The notes under the pieces are model-generated. The model saw only the letters and a list, made by a program, of their open reading frames with translations, was not told the origin of the DNA and did no database searches. From Neophaeococcomyces mojaviensis (lineage: Eukaryota > Ascomycota > Eurotiomycetes > Chaetothyriales): a stretch of 64,000 bases of DNA. The translations under genes and the position numbers were made by a program. The DNA is taken from assembly GCA_030247915.1 (NCBI GenBank), contig JAPDRQ010000009.1, positions 62,001-126,000 of the forward strand. Reading direction: 5' to 3'. Shown one piece after another: positions 23,093 through 33,321 of the stretch (its first letter is position 1; each line of letters opens with the position of its first letter).

Positions 23093-25066
23093 TTAACGGT
23101 GCGATTTGTTCGTCAGGACCTTTTTCAGATCAACACCAGCCACCGAAGCATGAGTGTTGACTCGATCGATGTCGTATGGACTTGCTTCATATGCTGCTGC
23201 TTCGCCCATGCTTTCAGCTCTGCTCGTTGTGCGAAGCAATCGTTGTGGATCACTCGCGTTGCTTGCCATACGGTTGAGAGTTCTTAGTGTTTTGATTGGC
23301 TCATGTGTGCCTGACACCTCTTTACCCCCCGTCGTTTCAGTATCTTGTGTAGCGTCAGACGAGCGTCTCCATGCTTCTGTCGCGGGCGTTGTAGTCTGCA
23401 CAGCCTTGGCTCGGAGTGTAGCCATGGCTTTCTCGGCTTCCGCAGCGTACACGCATTTCGATCGAATCCAGGCACCGTACTTGTAAAGAACGAAAGGAGC
23501 AGGAACCATGGCTAGAGCGAGGAAACCCGGCACAGAGGATGCCCATTGCGTACCTGTAACAATTAGTAAAGCTCAAGAACCGACCTTGTAATGATGACTC
23601 ACCTAAGTTGTTGTACATGTCTCGGGTAAACAGTGGAAAAGCGGCGCCAAACAACGACCTGAGGACTGTATTTGCTGCCAGCACAGATGCTGCGAAGATT
23701 GTGTATGCGTCGATAAGGTACACCACAATCCCTAGGAAGATGAGAGTAAGCCCAAACCCGAATGGTACTCCAGCAGCAATCGGTGACATATAGTGAATCG
23801 ATGGATAGCTGGTCCATGCAAACCAGAACATGCCAATCGGAATGGCAATGGCTCCTATCATGCACCCGGGGAGTCTAGCTTCGGGTGGAGCGAATCCTCC
23901 ATTGGCGTTCACAACCTTCATGTACGGCTTGTTCAACAACGGTCCAATCGCAATCGCTGCCACCATACCAACAGCAACTCCTAGGAACGCAAGACCGCCA
24001 ACGCCCTCAGACCAGCCTCGCTCAATTTGGAACACAATTGGGAACGCTCCGAACAGGAGGTAGAGAGTTCCATAAACGATCGACATGTAAATCGACAGAA
24101 TCAACACAATAGGCTCCATGAATAGAAGTAGCCATGGTCGAATAAGAGCGGTGCTGAGTGCTTTGGCTGGCGAGACATCTCCTTTCTCGATATCGACCCT
24201 TGTTTTGTACAACTTGCCGCTGCGCTCCGACAATGCTTGCGCTCGCTTTCTCAGCAACACAGGAGCATACGTCTCTGGAACAAGGAGCGCTCCAATCACC
24301 CAAACTGTGCCAGCAATTATCGTCATCAGACCCATGACCCATCTCCATCCTGCACCTTCGCCGAGGAAGCCACCGACAAGAGGGCCCAAGCACGGACCCA
24401 TGGAGGGTGCCAGACTGAAAATCCCCATCGCCGCACCACGTTCATGAGCAGCGAAGATGTCTGCTATGACACCGCCTGCATTGGTGAAGGGAGAAGAACC
24501 GAATGAGCCTGCGAAGAATCTAAGTACCAATAAAGTCGCAACGCCATTTCGAGCGGTTGTCCCTGCGCAGAAAATCGTGAAGAAGCCAAACGTGATGAAG
24601 TAAATGTACTGCCTGCCGTAAATCTCCGATAATGGTGCCCAAAGAAGCGGACCTTCTTTGTGTCAGTCATGATTTCAAGCCATTGATGGAATTTCAACTT
24701 ACCTAGCGCAAATCCTAGAACAAAGAGAGAAATACCAGCGGTGAGAAGGGTGGTGCTTGCGTGGAATTCGGCCACAAGTTCGCGAATAGTGCCTGAGAAT
24801 GCGCTGGAGCTGAAGGCGGTTGCGAAGCATTCTACAGCAGCGGTGATGGCGATGACCCATTTGAGCGTTCTGTTCCAGTTCATTGGATTGCCGGCATCAT
24901 CAGGAATCCAGGTGACCACGTAGGGATCTTCTGTAGTGCCTGAGCCTTCATAGTCGTAGTTCAGCACATCGTCGTCGATTCGAGCTTGGTCGGTAATGAG
25001 TCTGAAAAGACTGTGTTGCTTCGGAATTGGATTGGCCACCACAGCCTCGAGGGACTTCTCGGCCAT
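23093..25066 (-). CDS. MFS transporter, DHA1 (drug:H+ antiporter, 12-TM) type
   Basis: Three exons, 25066-24703, 24652-23603 and 23553-23093, with introns of 50 and 49 nt whose removal gives VLGFALG/PLLWAPLSEIYGR and MYNNLG/TQWASSVPGF; 624 aa. The cytosolic N-terminus ends in NPMNWNRTLKWVI, the usual lead-in to TM1 in this subfamily. PLSEIYGR is the loop 2-3 signature and GPLVGGFLGEGAGWRW is in TM5 (motif C region). Family members export drugs, polyamines or toxins at the plasma membrane in exchange for protons; the substrate is unknown. The C-terminal tail of about 100 residues after the last TM is long, polar and Ser/Thr-rich. The start is the ATG at 25066. No biosynthetic genes are adjacent that would suggest a cluster role. 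Confidence 0.92.
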
Positions 25067-26445
25067 CAATACAGATTTGAAAGTGTGTTCGTTGATTCAA
25101 TGCGGCTTAAGGCTTCGTCGTTCGTCCTGTGACAGTAGAGTATTGGAAAAGTTCTTGAGTTGCGCGTAACCTAAGGGCCGTTGAATGTCTAATCACTGAA
25201 GTGAAAGGAGTGAATGTAAGTTGAGCTAGATACCGAACTGCATCGAAGAGTAATGAATGTAAATATGCTGCAAAATCTGAAGACATTCAACACTTTCGCA
25301 TACTGACTAGAACAATTGTCCACAGAATTCGTCCGTTATCATTATCCGATGGATAAACTGAGTGGAGACACGGAAGGCACGATCCAAAACAGGGGTTGGT
25401 ATGCCTCGGCAATTGCGGCTTTGTGCAGAGATAACCAAGCCCCTTACGGACGATAGCAACCATTTCGGCACCGGAATGCTTGAAAGTGTCAAATAGGTTT
25501 CGCCAAGCCCATCATGAAAACCTGCTGTAGCCTGATGAAGAGCGCTCAAGGCTGCATTTGTACACAGAATCGAGCTACAGCTCTACGGAAATGATGTAGG
25601 TTTGCAGCCTGAAGATAAGCTGCGTTAAGCGCAATGTCAAGATCTACTAATTTAAAACGCTCCCCACTTGCACGCCTCAGGTTCCAAGTACATCGTCATT
25701 GGTGATTGACAGAGAACGTAAGGTGCATAGATTGCTGTCACGCTTGCGGCTCTAAAGAAATCGCCAATTACTACCAATACTTAAGTACCTATCGTATGCT
25801 TCTTTGTCTCCACGTGTCAATGTCCATGTGGAAGATTCAATTCCACCGAGATTTCTCCGTGCCATCTTCATGAGCCGAGGTTGGCTCCATTGAGTTCAAA
25901 AATTGCTCAACGGGTCGACATTCAGGGGCGTACAATGATTTTTTCAGCTCACTCCATCTCGCACAGTCGCAACCGCAGCCTCTTCCATTGAAAACCACAT
26001 GTCGTTGTCTTTTGACATCAGTGAGTTGCTTCGAAGTACCTTTACTACAAGACGACGCTCGCCATCAAAGTCATCGTCGCTCTTTGAAATGCTCTACGAG
26101 ATCAGCAGCGCGCATGTAGAGAGCCTTGTCTGACGCGCTCATTAGCACATCACATGCTCCTATATTCAGGCAAGCACGTTCAGATGGTTCACTTCACTAT
26201 GAATGTGCTATTGGCGGTGGACTGCAATGAACAGGATCTGTACTCAAGGCGACGACTAGAGGTAATATCCGTTCACTTAATGCTGATGTTCTATCGATAT
26301 AAGATATAAGTGAGTACAGAACGAATTTACATATGGCAATACCCCAAATATTGTTTCGCTTAGCCACTATTGCTTCTTATTCACGACACACTTTCTTTTC
26401 TCTTTCTCTTCCCAAAATCCTTCTTTCTGCTAGTCAAGCAACTGC
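25067..26445. other. intergenic
   Basis: No supported gene over about 1.4 kb; all frames are broken and without family features. Confidence 0.5.
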
Positions 26446-27260
26446 TTGCCGCGAGACTTGAAGCAGGTCGGTCACGATATTCCATCTAATTCCTTTATCA
26501 AAGATGTCTGGCATTTCCACGCATTTGCGAAGCTCATACGGAAGCAAATACAATGTGTAGAATCTACTTGTCGAAGTGTCCCAAATCAATGGGAAATGCC
26601 GATGGAGATTTTACTGCTGCAAGACCATATACCCGACCACAAGGCTCTCTAGTATTGAAGAGAAAATATCGAGACTTCGGGCGACATTGTCTCTCGGGCT
26701 AAAAGCCGGGCTGCAATCAATGAGAACGAGAAGCCCGATACTATGGGTCTGGTCTTAAAAAGATCAGTAGGTTTCTTCCAGTGGGTTCGAGACACGATGG
26801 GTGGAATGACTTGATCTGCTGTCCTTACGCCGAAGCATCGACAGAATCACAAGGTATGGACTTCGAGGAAGCAGCCATTACTATGAAACGGCCTGCTGTC
26901 CGAGACAAGAACAAGCTTGTCTTCCTACTCAATCAGCAGAGGTCCAGGCTCAATATTCTATCGTCTCCATTAATTCAGTCAAAGATCGAATTGACAGTAT
27001 AGAGACTAGCAACGCTGAGCTCCAGCACATTATCAGCACAAAGCAAGATTTAGTAAGACAATATAAGGTATAAGGCCAAACTTTGCAGTCACAAGCGGGT
27101 ACCATGCAAGACCCAATCGACGAGGGCGAAAAAAATGATTAGGGCATTAACAGCTACGAAAGCAGAGACCTGGGGCGGTTTGACGGGACGAAGGTCCAAA
27201 AGGAGAAGGTAGAGGAAGAGGTAGCACAGTCGCTGAAGCGGAGCGAAACATAGACCAAAA
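26446..27260 (+). pseudogene. possible decayed coding relic with coiled-coil character
   Basis: Several coding-looking stretches follow one another in different forward frames: EEKISRLRATLSLGLKAGL near 26660, KPDTMGLVLKRSVGFFQWV near 26730, FEEAAITMKRPAVRDKNKLV near 26860, then after a one-base shift near 26935 VQAQYSIVSINSVKDRIDSI and TSNAELQHIISTKQDLVRQY up to a TAA at about 27072. Frames are separated by stops and shifts without convincing splice sites. It may be a dead gene of a coiled-coil protein; the family is not recognised. It could also be a chance assembly of frames. Confidence 0.3.
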
Positions 27261-27837
27261 AACTTGGCACAACCTGAGCTTTAGTTATTAGTGACTGACA
27301 AGGTAGGGCTTTCATTAACAGATGTTTGTGAAAGGACCACTAAGTTGTGCTGTGGTACTTACTGATGATTCATGAATGCGAGCCAGTTGAATGACACTTT
27401 CCCACAGATACATGGACGCTCGATTTCCAAGAGTTACATCGTACATTTACCCAAGCCATTCAACATACAGGGTCTTTGGTAGGCGCCACTAGATACGGTT
27501 CGTGGACAGCGGGCTTGGACTGATGGGAATGGTACTCGAAATATTACCTAGAGTGAAGCGTTAGCACAGTCATTGAAATTTTTATCAGCGGCTAACCACA
27601 TTAGATATTGATGACTTGCAGTCATTCCTCAGCCTTGTGATATATCACGCGACTTTGCTCCGTTCAAGACTTCACACTTTGAAACCTACACTACTGTCCT
27701 TAACACATTACCGACTATTTCCAAGTCGAAAACACCAATCTACTCCTTACGCTACACCGTCCACAGTCTCAGGACGGACACTCTCCCAATACTTCCAGGC
27801 TTACAATAACCCTCGAGTCACAATCCATTTCATCACT
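27261..27837. other. intergenic / 5' leader region
   Basis: Upstream of the ATG at 27838. The frame from about 27616 is open in phase with the gene but begins only with a non-ATG codon, so it is treated as leader. Confidence 0.45.
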
Positions 27838-28989
27838 ATGTGCTGGCCATACATTGGCGTATGCCCTGGTATTGATTATTACGAGCAACCTATTAAATAT
27901 TGTCACAACCTCATCTCCGAGCTCGACAAATTTGAAGTGCACAAAGGAAGCAAAGAATACATGTCAGGAGATCTTCGTGCCCCACCACACGTGGAGGTCT
28001 GTAACAGGGACGACCACACGGTCTCTGAGTACCGTATGACCGGGATTGCAAGGACAATTCGAAAGTACGATGCACTTCTCTACCACAATGGAGTAGACAA
28101 AGGCAGAAATGGTAAACTAAAAGAAGAATGGGCGCTATGCAATCATTGCGTCGACCTAGTTCGTACGCCTCTGTTCAAGGCTGTTCTGGACAACTTCATG
28201 GAGGATTGGGTGAATGAAGACTTAGGTGAACTTGCAGCTAAGTTTAAACGTATATTTTGACCCATCCAGCAGAAGACCAACCATTCTAACAGATTAGGTA
28301 TTGAGGAAAAGGCTGCCACAGCGAATGACGCCGTAGGTGCAGAAACTCTTGGCTCTGCTAGTGTAGGCGGTTGTGTTTTGGATTCAACTGACTTTACATT
28401 ACAACCTGTCCGTTCTAGCCGAAGTGGTCAAAACAAGAGACACGCAAGCAACACTTCTGCGTTCGACTCTAGCAATATGTCACGATCCAAGCGTACGCGT
28501 TCCTCTATCATCCCTCGAACACATCTTCCGACAGAGGCACCTTCAACAAATGGTCATACAGCAAACGGTACTACTAAAGCACGCTCTTCCCGGACTACAT
28601 CCGCCCCTCCCACTCCTGTCGTACACAGCCTCAACATCAACAATGGACTCGTCAATCTCCTTCAGACTGAAACCAAACTTCGAAGACAAGTTACAGATTT
28701 TCAGTGCCATCTTCAAACCCTCTCAACAGAATTCGAGAGCCTCACGAATGAATCCGTTGCCATCGATGGCAAGATTGAGTCTTTGCAGAAACAGATAGAA
28801 GAACTGAAAAGCAAGCAGGTGGAGATCAAGCAGCAGATCCTAGAGCATGAGATTCAATCCAATGCTGCCAAAGAAGCTTCTAAGCGTTCTGAGGCTAGAC
28901 ATGCTAGAGTCTCAGAACGAATTGCAAGTATTCAGAGCTTGTTGAACGTGGTGGATGGTGATGAGGATGACGAGGATGATGGAAGTTAG
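27838..28989 (+). CDS. hypothetical two-exon protein: Cys/Trp-containing N-domain plus C-terminal coiled coil
   Basis: Proposed exons 27838-28249 and 28298-28989 (367 aa). Without splicing, a TGA at 28258-28260 ends a 140-residue product, yet the same frame stays open for 72 codons before the next ATG (28477). A 48-nt intron removes the TGA: donor GTATAT at 28250, branch CTAAC at 28286-28290, acceptor ATTAG at 28297, keeping the frame. The N-terminal part starts MCWPYIGVCPGIDYYEQP and includes EEWALCNHCVDLVRTPLF. The C-terminal part has a basic Ser/Thr-rich linker (SRSKRTRSS), a long coiled coil at about 257-354 (KIESLQKQIEELKSKQVEIK) and an acidic tail DGDEDDEDDGS. No family is recognised. 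The alternative is two separate genes, 27838-28260 and 28477-28989. Confidence 0.6.
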
Positions 28990-30454
28990 GTCGACGGTTG
29001 GAAAGGAGCTTGAATGGTTTGCTTTCATCGGTAATTTTCGAGAACACAGTAGTGATCGTGATTTGGATCATGGAATCACCGGACGAAATTACGGTTTTGG
29101 TTTCAGCGGTACATGAAGAGAACGATATGATTGGGAAACTACTCAAGGAAAAGGAGAGTATGACGTCAAATGATGAGATGAACGATGAGACTTGAGTTTT
29201 CCCATATAAGCCAATGCCGACTGACAAAAAGGGCATGGACCTAATTACAAGGTAGAGTCGCTTCAACTACGTCTTGAGATCACTTGCATCATGGGTTCCG
29301 AGACTAAGAAAATACGTATGGAAACCAATGTGATTAGAAACACAGGAACTAAAACGACCGTAAAGAAAACATCGAAACGTATTTGTCTGCCCTAGTTGTA
29401 AGTCAAAGTGGTCGCTTCTGCAGTGACAGAAAGGCCATGGTAGCAGTCACCTAGCAATATGAACTCCAATGAAAAGGGGTTATCACGTGCAATTTCCAGT
29501 TGGAATATCTTGCTGGTCAGTGCAGTATTACGCGACCCTTGGCATTGGGCTTGTATCAAAGCAGCGCAGTCGTATATGGATTCTTAGTTAGATTCAATAC
29601 CAATCCTTGTCAAATTTTACATTAGTTAGAGGATTAATATCGAAAGGTGGCATTCTACTTGTAAGTATTCAGCATCAATTCTGTAACAATCGAGGTACTC
29701 GATGGATTTTCTTTCACCACCCGATTTAGTAAACCATCGGGTCTAGGATCTAACCGCACTTTGTGTCGCCCGCTATCTACTACCTATCGGAGGAGGCAAT
29801 AGGATGCGTTAGCAGTTCTGGGACTGACACACTCTGTAAGCCGAAACGACTGAAAGATATCATTAATGGTCGACGAAAGCGCTGATCGATGTTAGCTGAA
29901 ATTGCTCAGAAAACCTACTTTGCATGATGCATGACTACATTGGCCGATCACCAATCTTCTCTAGTCTCGTGCATACTCTAACATATTTGACCAAATCGGT
30001 TAAGCCTGCGACGATTGATCGACCCGTGCTCTGACTAGCACTATAACGTGTGACTTTCTTCCATGCGGGCACGAAAAACACCCCAAATATCTCTCTTTTT
30101 GTCGTTAGGACAACTCGTGGCCATTTTCGTCGAGCCGAGAAGGGAGTGCAACGCAGCGAGCTGGGAAGTGGTAACGCTTAGCTGTCTGCTAGATATTTAA
30201 AGACGGACGTGACTGTCAACTACGGAAGATGCAATTTACAAGAAACAGGACAGATTCGAAGGAGTAGAGAACATAGATGAACATAGTATACATAGAAATA
30301 ATCAAACATTACATGAACAATCCTTCAAAGTTGCCTGCGCCGCTCGCAACTGTTCCTCCTTCCGTGACAACTTTGATGTGCATTAGCAAATTGTATAAGA
30401 CTCTCTTGACCTGATCCTGTGCCAACCAATGCCAACTTCTGCTTTTTATCGTGC
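28990..30454. other. intergenic with dispersed repeat copy
   Basis: No supported gene over about 1.5 kb. Holds repeat copy 2 (29528-29621). Confidence 0.5.
29528..29621 (+). repeat. dispersed repeat, copy 2 (about 94 bp)
   Basis: Direct-orientation match to 15079-15172. The shared blocks are TTGGCATTGG, AAAGCAGCGCAGTCGTA, TTCTTAGTTAGATTCAATAC and TCCTTGTCA. Flanks are unrelated. Confidence 0.75.
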
Positions 30455-31829
30455 CTAACACATCGACGATGCAGCCCAAGGAAGAAAAACGAACACCATG
30501 TAAAAATCTTGGGTGTTCTTCGCGATCATAGTGCCAATCTCATACCACCCAGCCACAAAAGCCCAGAACGTGTCGCCGAATTTGAAATGAAGGTCGTGTA
30601 AAAGGTCTTCTTCCATTTCACCCTCACTAGGTGGTGGTGTTAGTAACTGCGTTTGTGAGTTACTGTCGGTACTAGGCTCGCAAAGAAATGTTCTTAGCCG
30701 CTTGCTGCACTCGATATCGTCTTGATTAATCGTCCCGTAGCAGAGTCGACGCGACCAGAGTTCTGTTTGGCTTTCTGGGATAATGACTCCTCCTTGCCGA
30801 AGTGCGGACACATAGTGATGGAGGCTTTTTGCTATCATATTACAGTCCTTCCACTCTGAAGAAACGTAAGGCACCTCTTTCATGAGCCGATTAAGCATAC
30901 CAAAGGTAATATCAAACATCGTATATACTCTTTCAGGTGCGTCTTTCGCATGTTGCCTCAAGGCTTCAAGTAGTGGTTGGAGGTTTCTTTTGAGAAGTCT
31001 TCGAGGAGCTGTGTACTTCGACACAAGCTTTCGCAGCTCCCAAGAAGTTGTAGGGTGTCGACCGGTAGTAAAGAAGTCGTGATGTTTGTTCAGAAGCACG
31101 CGATGCATAGCAAGCAATTCTTGCCGCTGCTCATTGCTGAGCTTCTCATGGGGTGTCGTTGCCTGATTGACTGGCTCGATACACTTCGCAGCTTCGGGTA
31201 AAGCGTCTTGCTGCGGCGTATGGCTAGTCCAAGAAAAGTTCTGAGAACCGCAGCTTAGAGGGGGAGAATCACATCTCTTTGCGTTGTGAGTCTGTTCAGG
31301 CGTGTCCATCTCTGCTATTCCAAGTGCCGAATGCTCTTCAGGGCCAATATTGGCGAGCTCGCCCTGAATGGATATCTTCTGTGAGATATCTTCCGCGTCT
31401 TCAATGGCAGGTGCACAATATGTAGACTTTCGCTTTTTGCTGTTCTGATACGGTGTCTCGCTCAGGCCGTCGAAGAGGTTGAAATTCATCATGCCAGGTC
31501 GGTTTGGCCATGCTGTGTACTTGCGGCGTTTGGGCTGACTTCCGTGCTGGTCTCTAGTAGCCATTTGAATAGTATGCTGCGCTGTATACTGTTGTAAACC
31601 ACCGAAAGTTTTGACCTGGATTGTCTCGCAAAGAAGGGGATGCAACAATGTTAGATAAGACTAGCAATCGAAACAACTTTCGACGCGAAGTAGAAGTTGA
31701 GGGAGGTAAAGCTGGACTTACAGATTTGTGGGCCGCTGTGACAGAAGGTTGCCCAAAAGGGAAGTCTTCAGAAAACGGCAGAACCAGGTGAGAGCGTGCT
31801 CGATGGAGTGAATTGCCGCTTTTCACCAT
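30455..31829 (-). CDS. hypothetical protein, possible distant Est1-like region
   Basis: Main exon 31615-30455. An upstream ATG exon (31829-31722) ends at GTAAGT exactly in phase with an acceptor at 31616, giving 422 aa; starting at the in-frame ATG 31564 would give 369 aa. The N-terminus is basic and polar (QPKRRKYTAW, nuclear-signal-like). The middle (LSNEQRQELLAMHRVLLNKH, DFFTTGRHPTTSWELRKLVS, then KYTAPRRLLKRNLQPLLEAL) recalls, loosely, the helical Est1-type DNA/RNA-binding segment of fungal proteins that read DFF...HP..S..L..L..KY..P.R. This resemblance is from memory and weak. The C-terminus contains an acidic stretch (EGEMEEDLL) and a hydrophobic end (FYMVFVFLPWAASSM). It probably is a real gene, given 390 open codons with normal composition. 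Confidence 0.6.
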
Positions 31830-33321
31830 GTTTCCTCAGCCCTTGCCGGCAATCTTGGCAGCTTCGATTCTGACTGCATTACTCCACTTACAATACCTAT
31901 TTAGGTAAGCGTCGCTCCTGTAGCGGTCTCTCGTCGTTCTGTCTTGTCACAGGCCAATCAATTGAATTCTTTGCGCGTTTCAAAGTAGCTGTGATGCAGC
32001 TTTAACCAACTTTGCGCAAAGTGGCTCACAGCAAGGATATTTGAAGGGGACTTTCACAGTGCTGTCAATGCAAGATGCGTGGAGATCTTGCCCTATTCAC
32101 TGCCCAACCACACTGATCTCTCTGCCACACACCCTCATGACTCCAAAGCAACTTAGTGCGACACGCAAATACTGCGACATCATCCAAACAGTTTCTCAAG
32201 GTACCCAATCAGGTAACAAGACTGAAGTGTAATCCGGCACCATTGGAGTAGAGATTATTGTTGTCAGAAGCCTGGCGGTACGAGATGCCTTGAAGAAGGA
32301 TGGAGTTTTCCACCCTGTTTCAATCACGTTAGTGGAGAGCCATTACCAACAAGAGGAGTGCCTGAGATATTCGGCTCAAACAAGGCTAGAAGTTCGTTCA
32401 GTGACCTCAATGTTGAATACCTGTCTCCGCAAATTCGCGACACAGGCCACAGCACCAAATCTTGGCCCATTACCTTCTACGCCGCTAAGTTGTTACACGC
32501 TGATAGTCTCACTTCTAAACAGCAATTGTGCACTCTCTCAAACTTGTGAGAAACAGAATGCTGGAAGCAGAACGCTAAGTAACGAATATGCCGTGTTATC
32601 GACACGGCTGCACTCAACCATAACTGACCAGCACTGTCCGCTAATGCGTATAGTTCTTCCAGTCAAATAGACAACTGCCTTGATATTGAACACGCCAAAT
32701 ACCTGTTCAACCTCCGAGAAAATCGTGATAAACAAGAAGCCCAGCTCATCGAACTCCAGTCACCAAATCATCCTCTTGTACCACAACGTGAAACCATCCT
32801 CGGCGAATAAGGTGCGATGTAGCACTAGATGAAACATTTCTCTGACGGACAGAAAGAGAGACAATTCTAGATCAAACAAGATAGCAATAGGTAGAGGGTT
32901 GAAGAATCTAGTTTAGTGAAGCAGGGCTGAGAAGGAGAAAGGTGGTGAGGTCGCAGAGCATTCTTCGAGGAGAGCACGCTTCATGGATGGAAAACCATGC
33001 AAGATGGGTGGTGAGTGCTGTATGATGGCAGATTCAGCATTGGGCTGTGAAAGTCATTGCACAGCAATACACCCAGAAGACCTATGTAAAGGTGAGAAAT
33101 TCTTCGTGGAAAGTGTGCTTGATTGAGGGTGTTCTGAAGCTCACATACTATTAAGCTGGCTCGCCGTGGCGAGAGCGTGATCTACAAGAAAGACCCGTGG
33201 ACACCGAAGGGCGATTAACGTGCCATCCAGTCAGCATTATTAGCCAGCTAAAGCAGATTGTTATCCAAAACGCCGCAACCAGATCCAGTCCTGTCATTCC
33301 AATTTCTTACGTCTCGTCATT
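31830..33321. other. intergenic, possible degraded or unresolved gene
   Basis: Coding-looking pieces occur at 32138-32175 (MTPKQLSATRKYCDII), 32255-32400, 32358-32549 (FGSNKARSSFSDLNVEYLSP) and 32675-32809 (NLRENRDKQEAQLIELQSP), all forward but in shifting frames. I could not join them by consensus introns. They may be exons of an orphan gene or decayed sequence. The rest up to 33321 shows nothing. Confidence 0.3.

Noticed and set aside
28258..28260. Stop-codon readthrough at TGA to fuse the two frames
   Set aside because: The context TGA CCC is not the known TGA CTA readthrough motif, and a consensus intron explains the fusion better.
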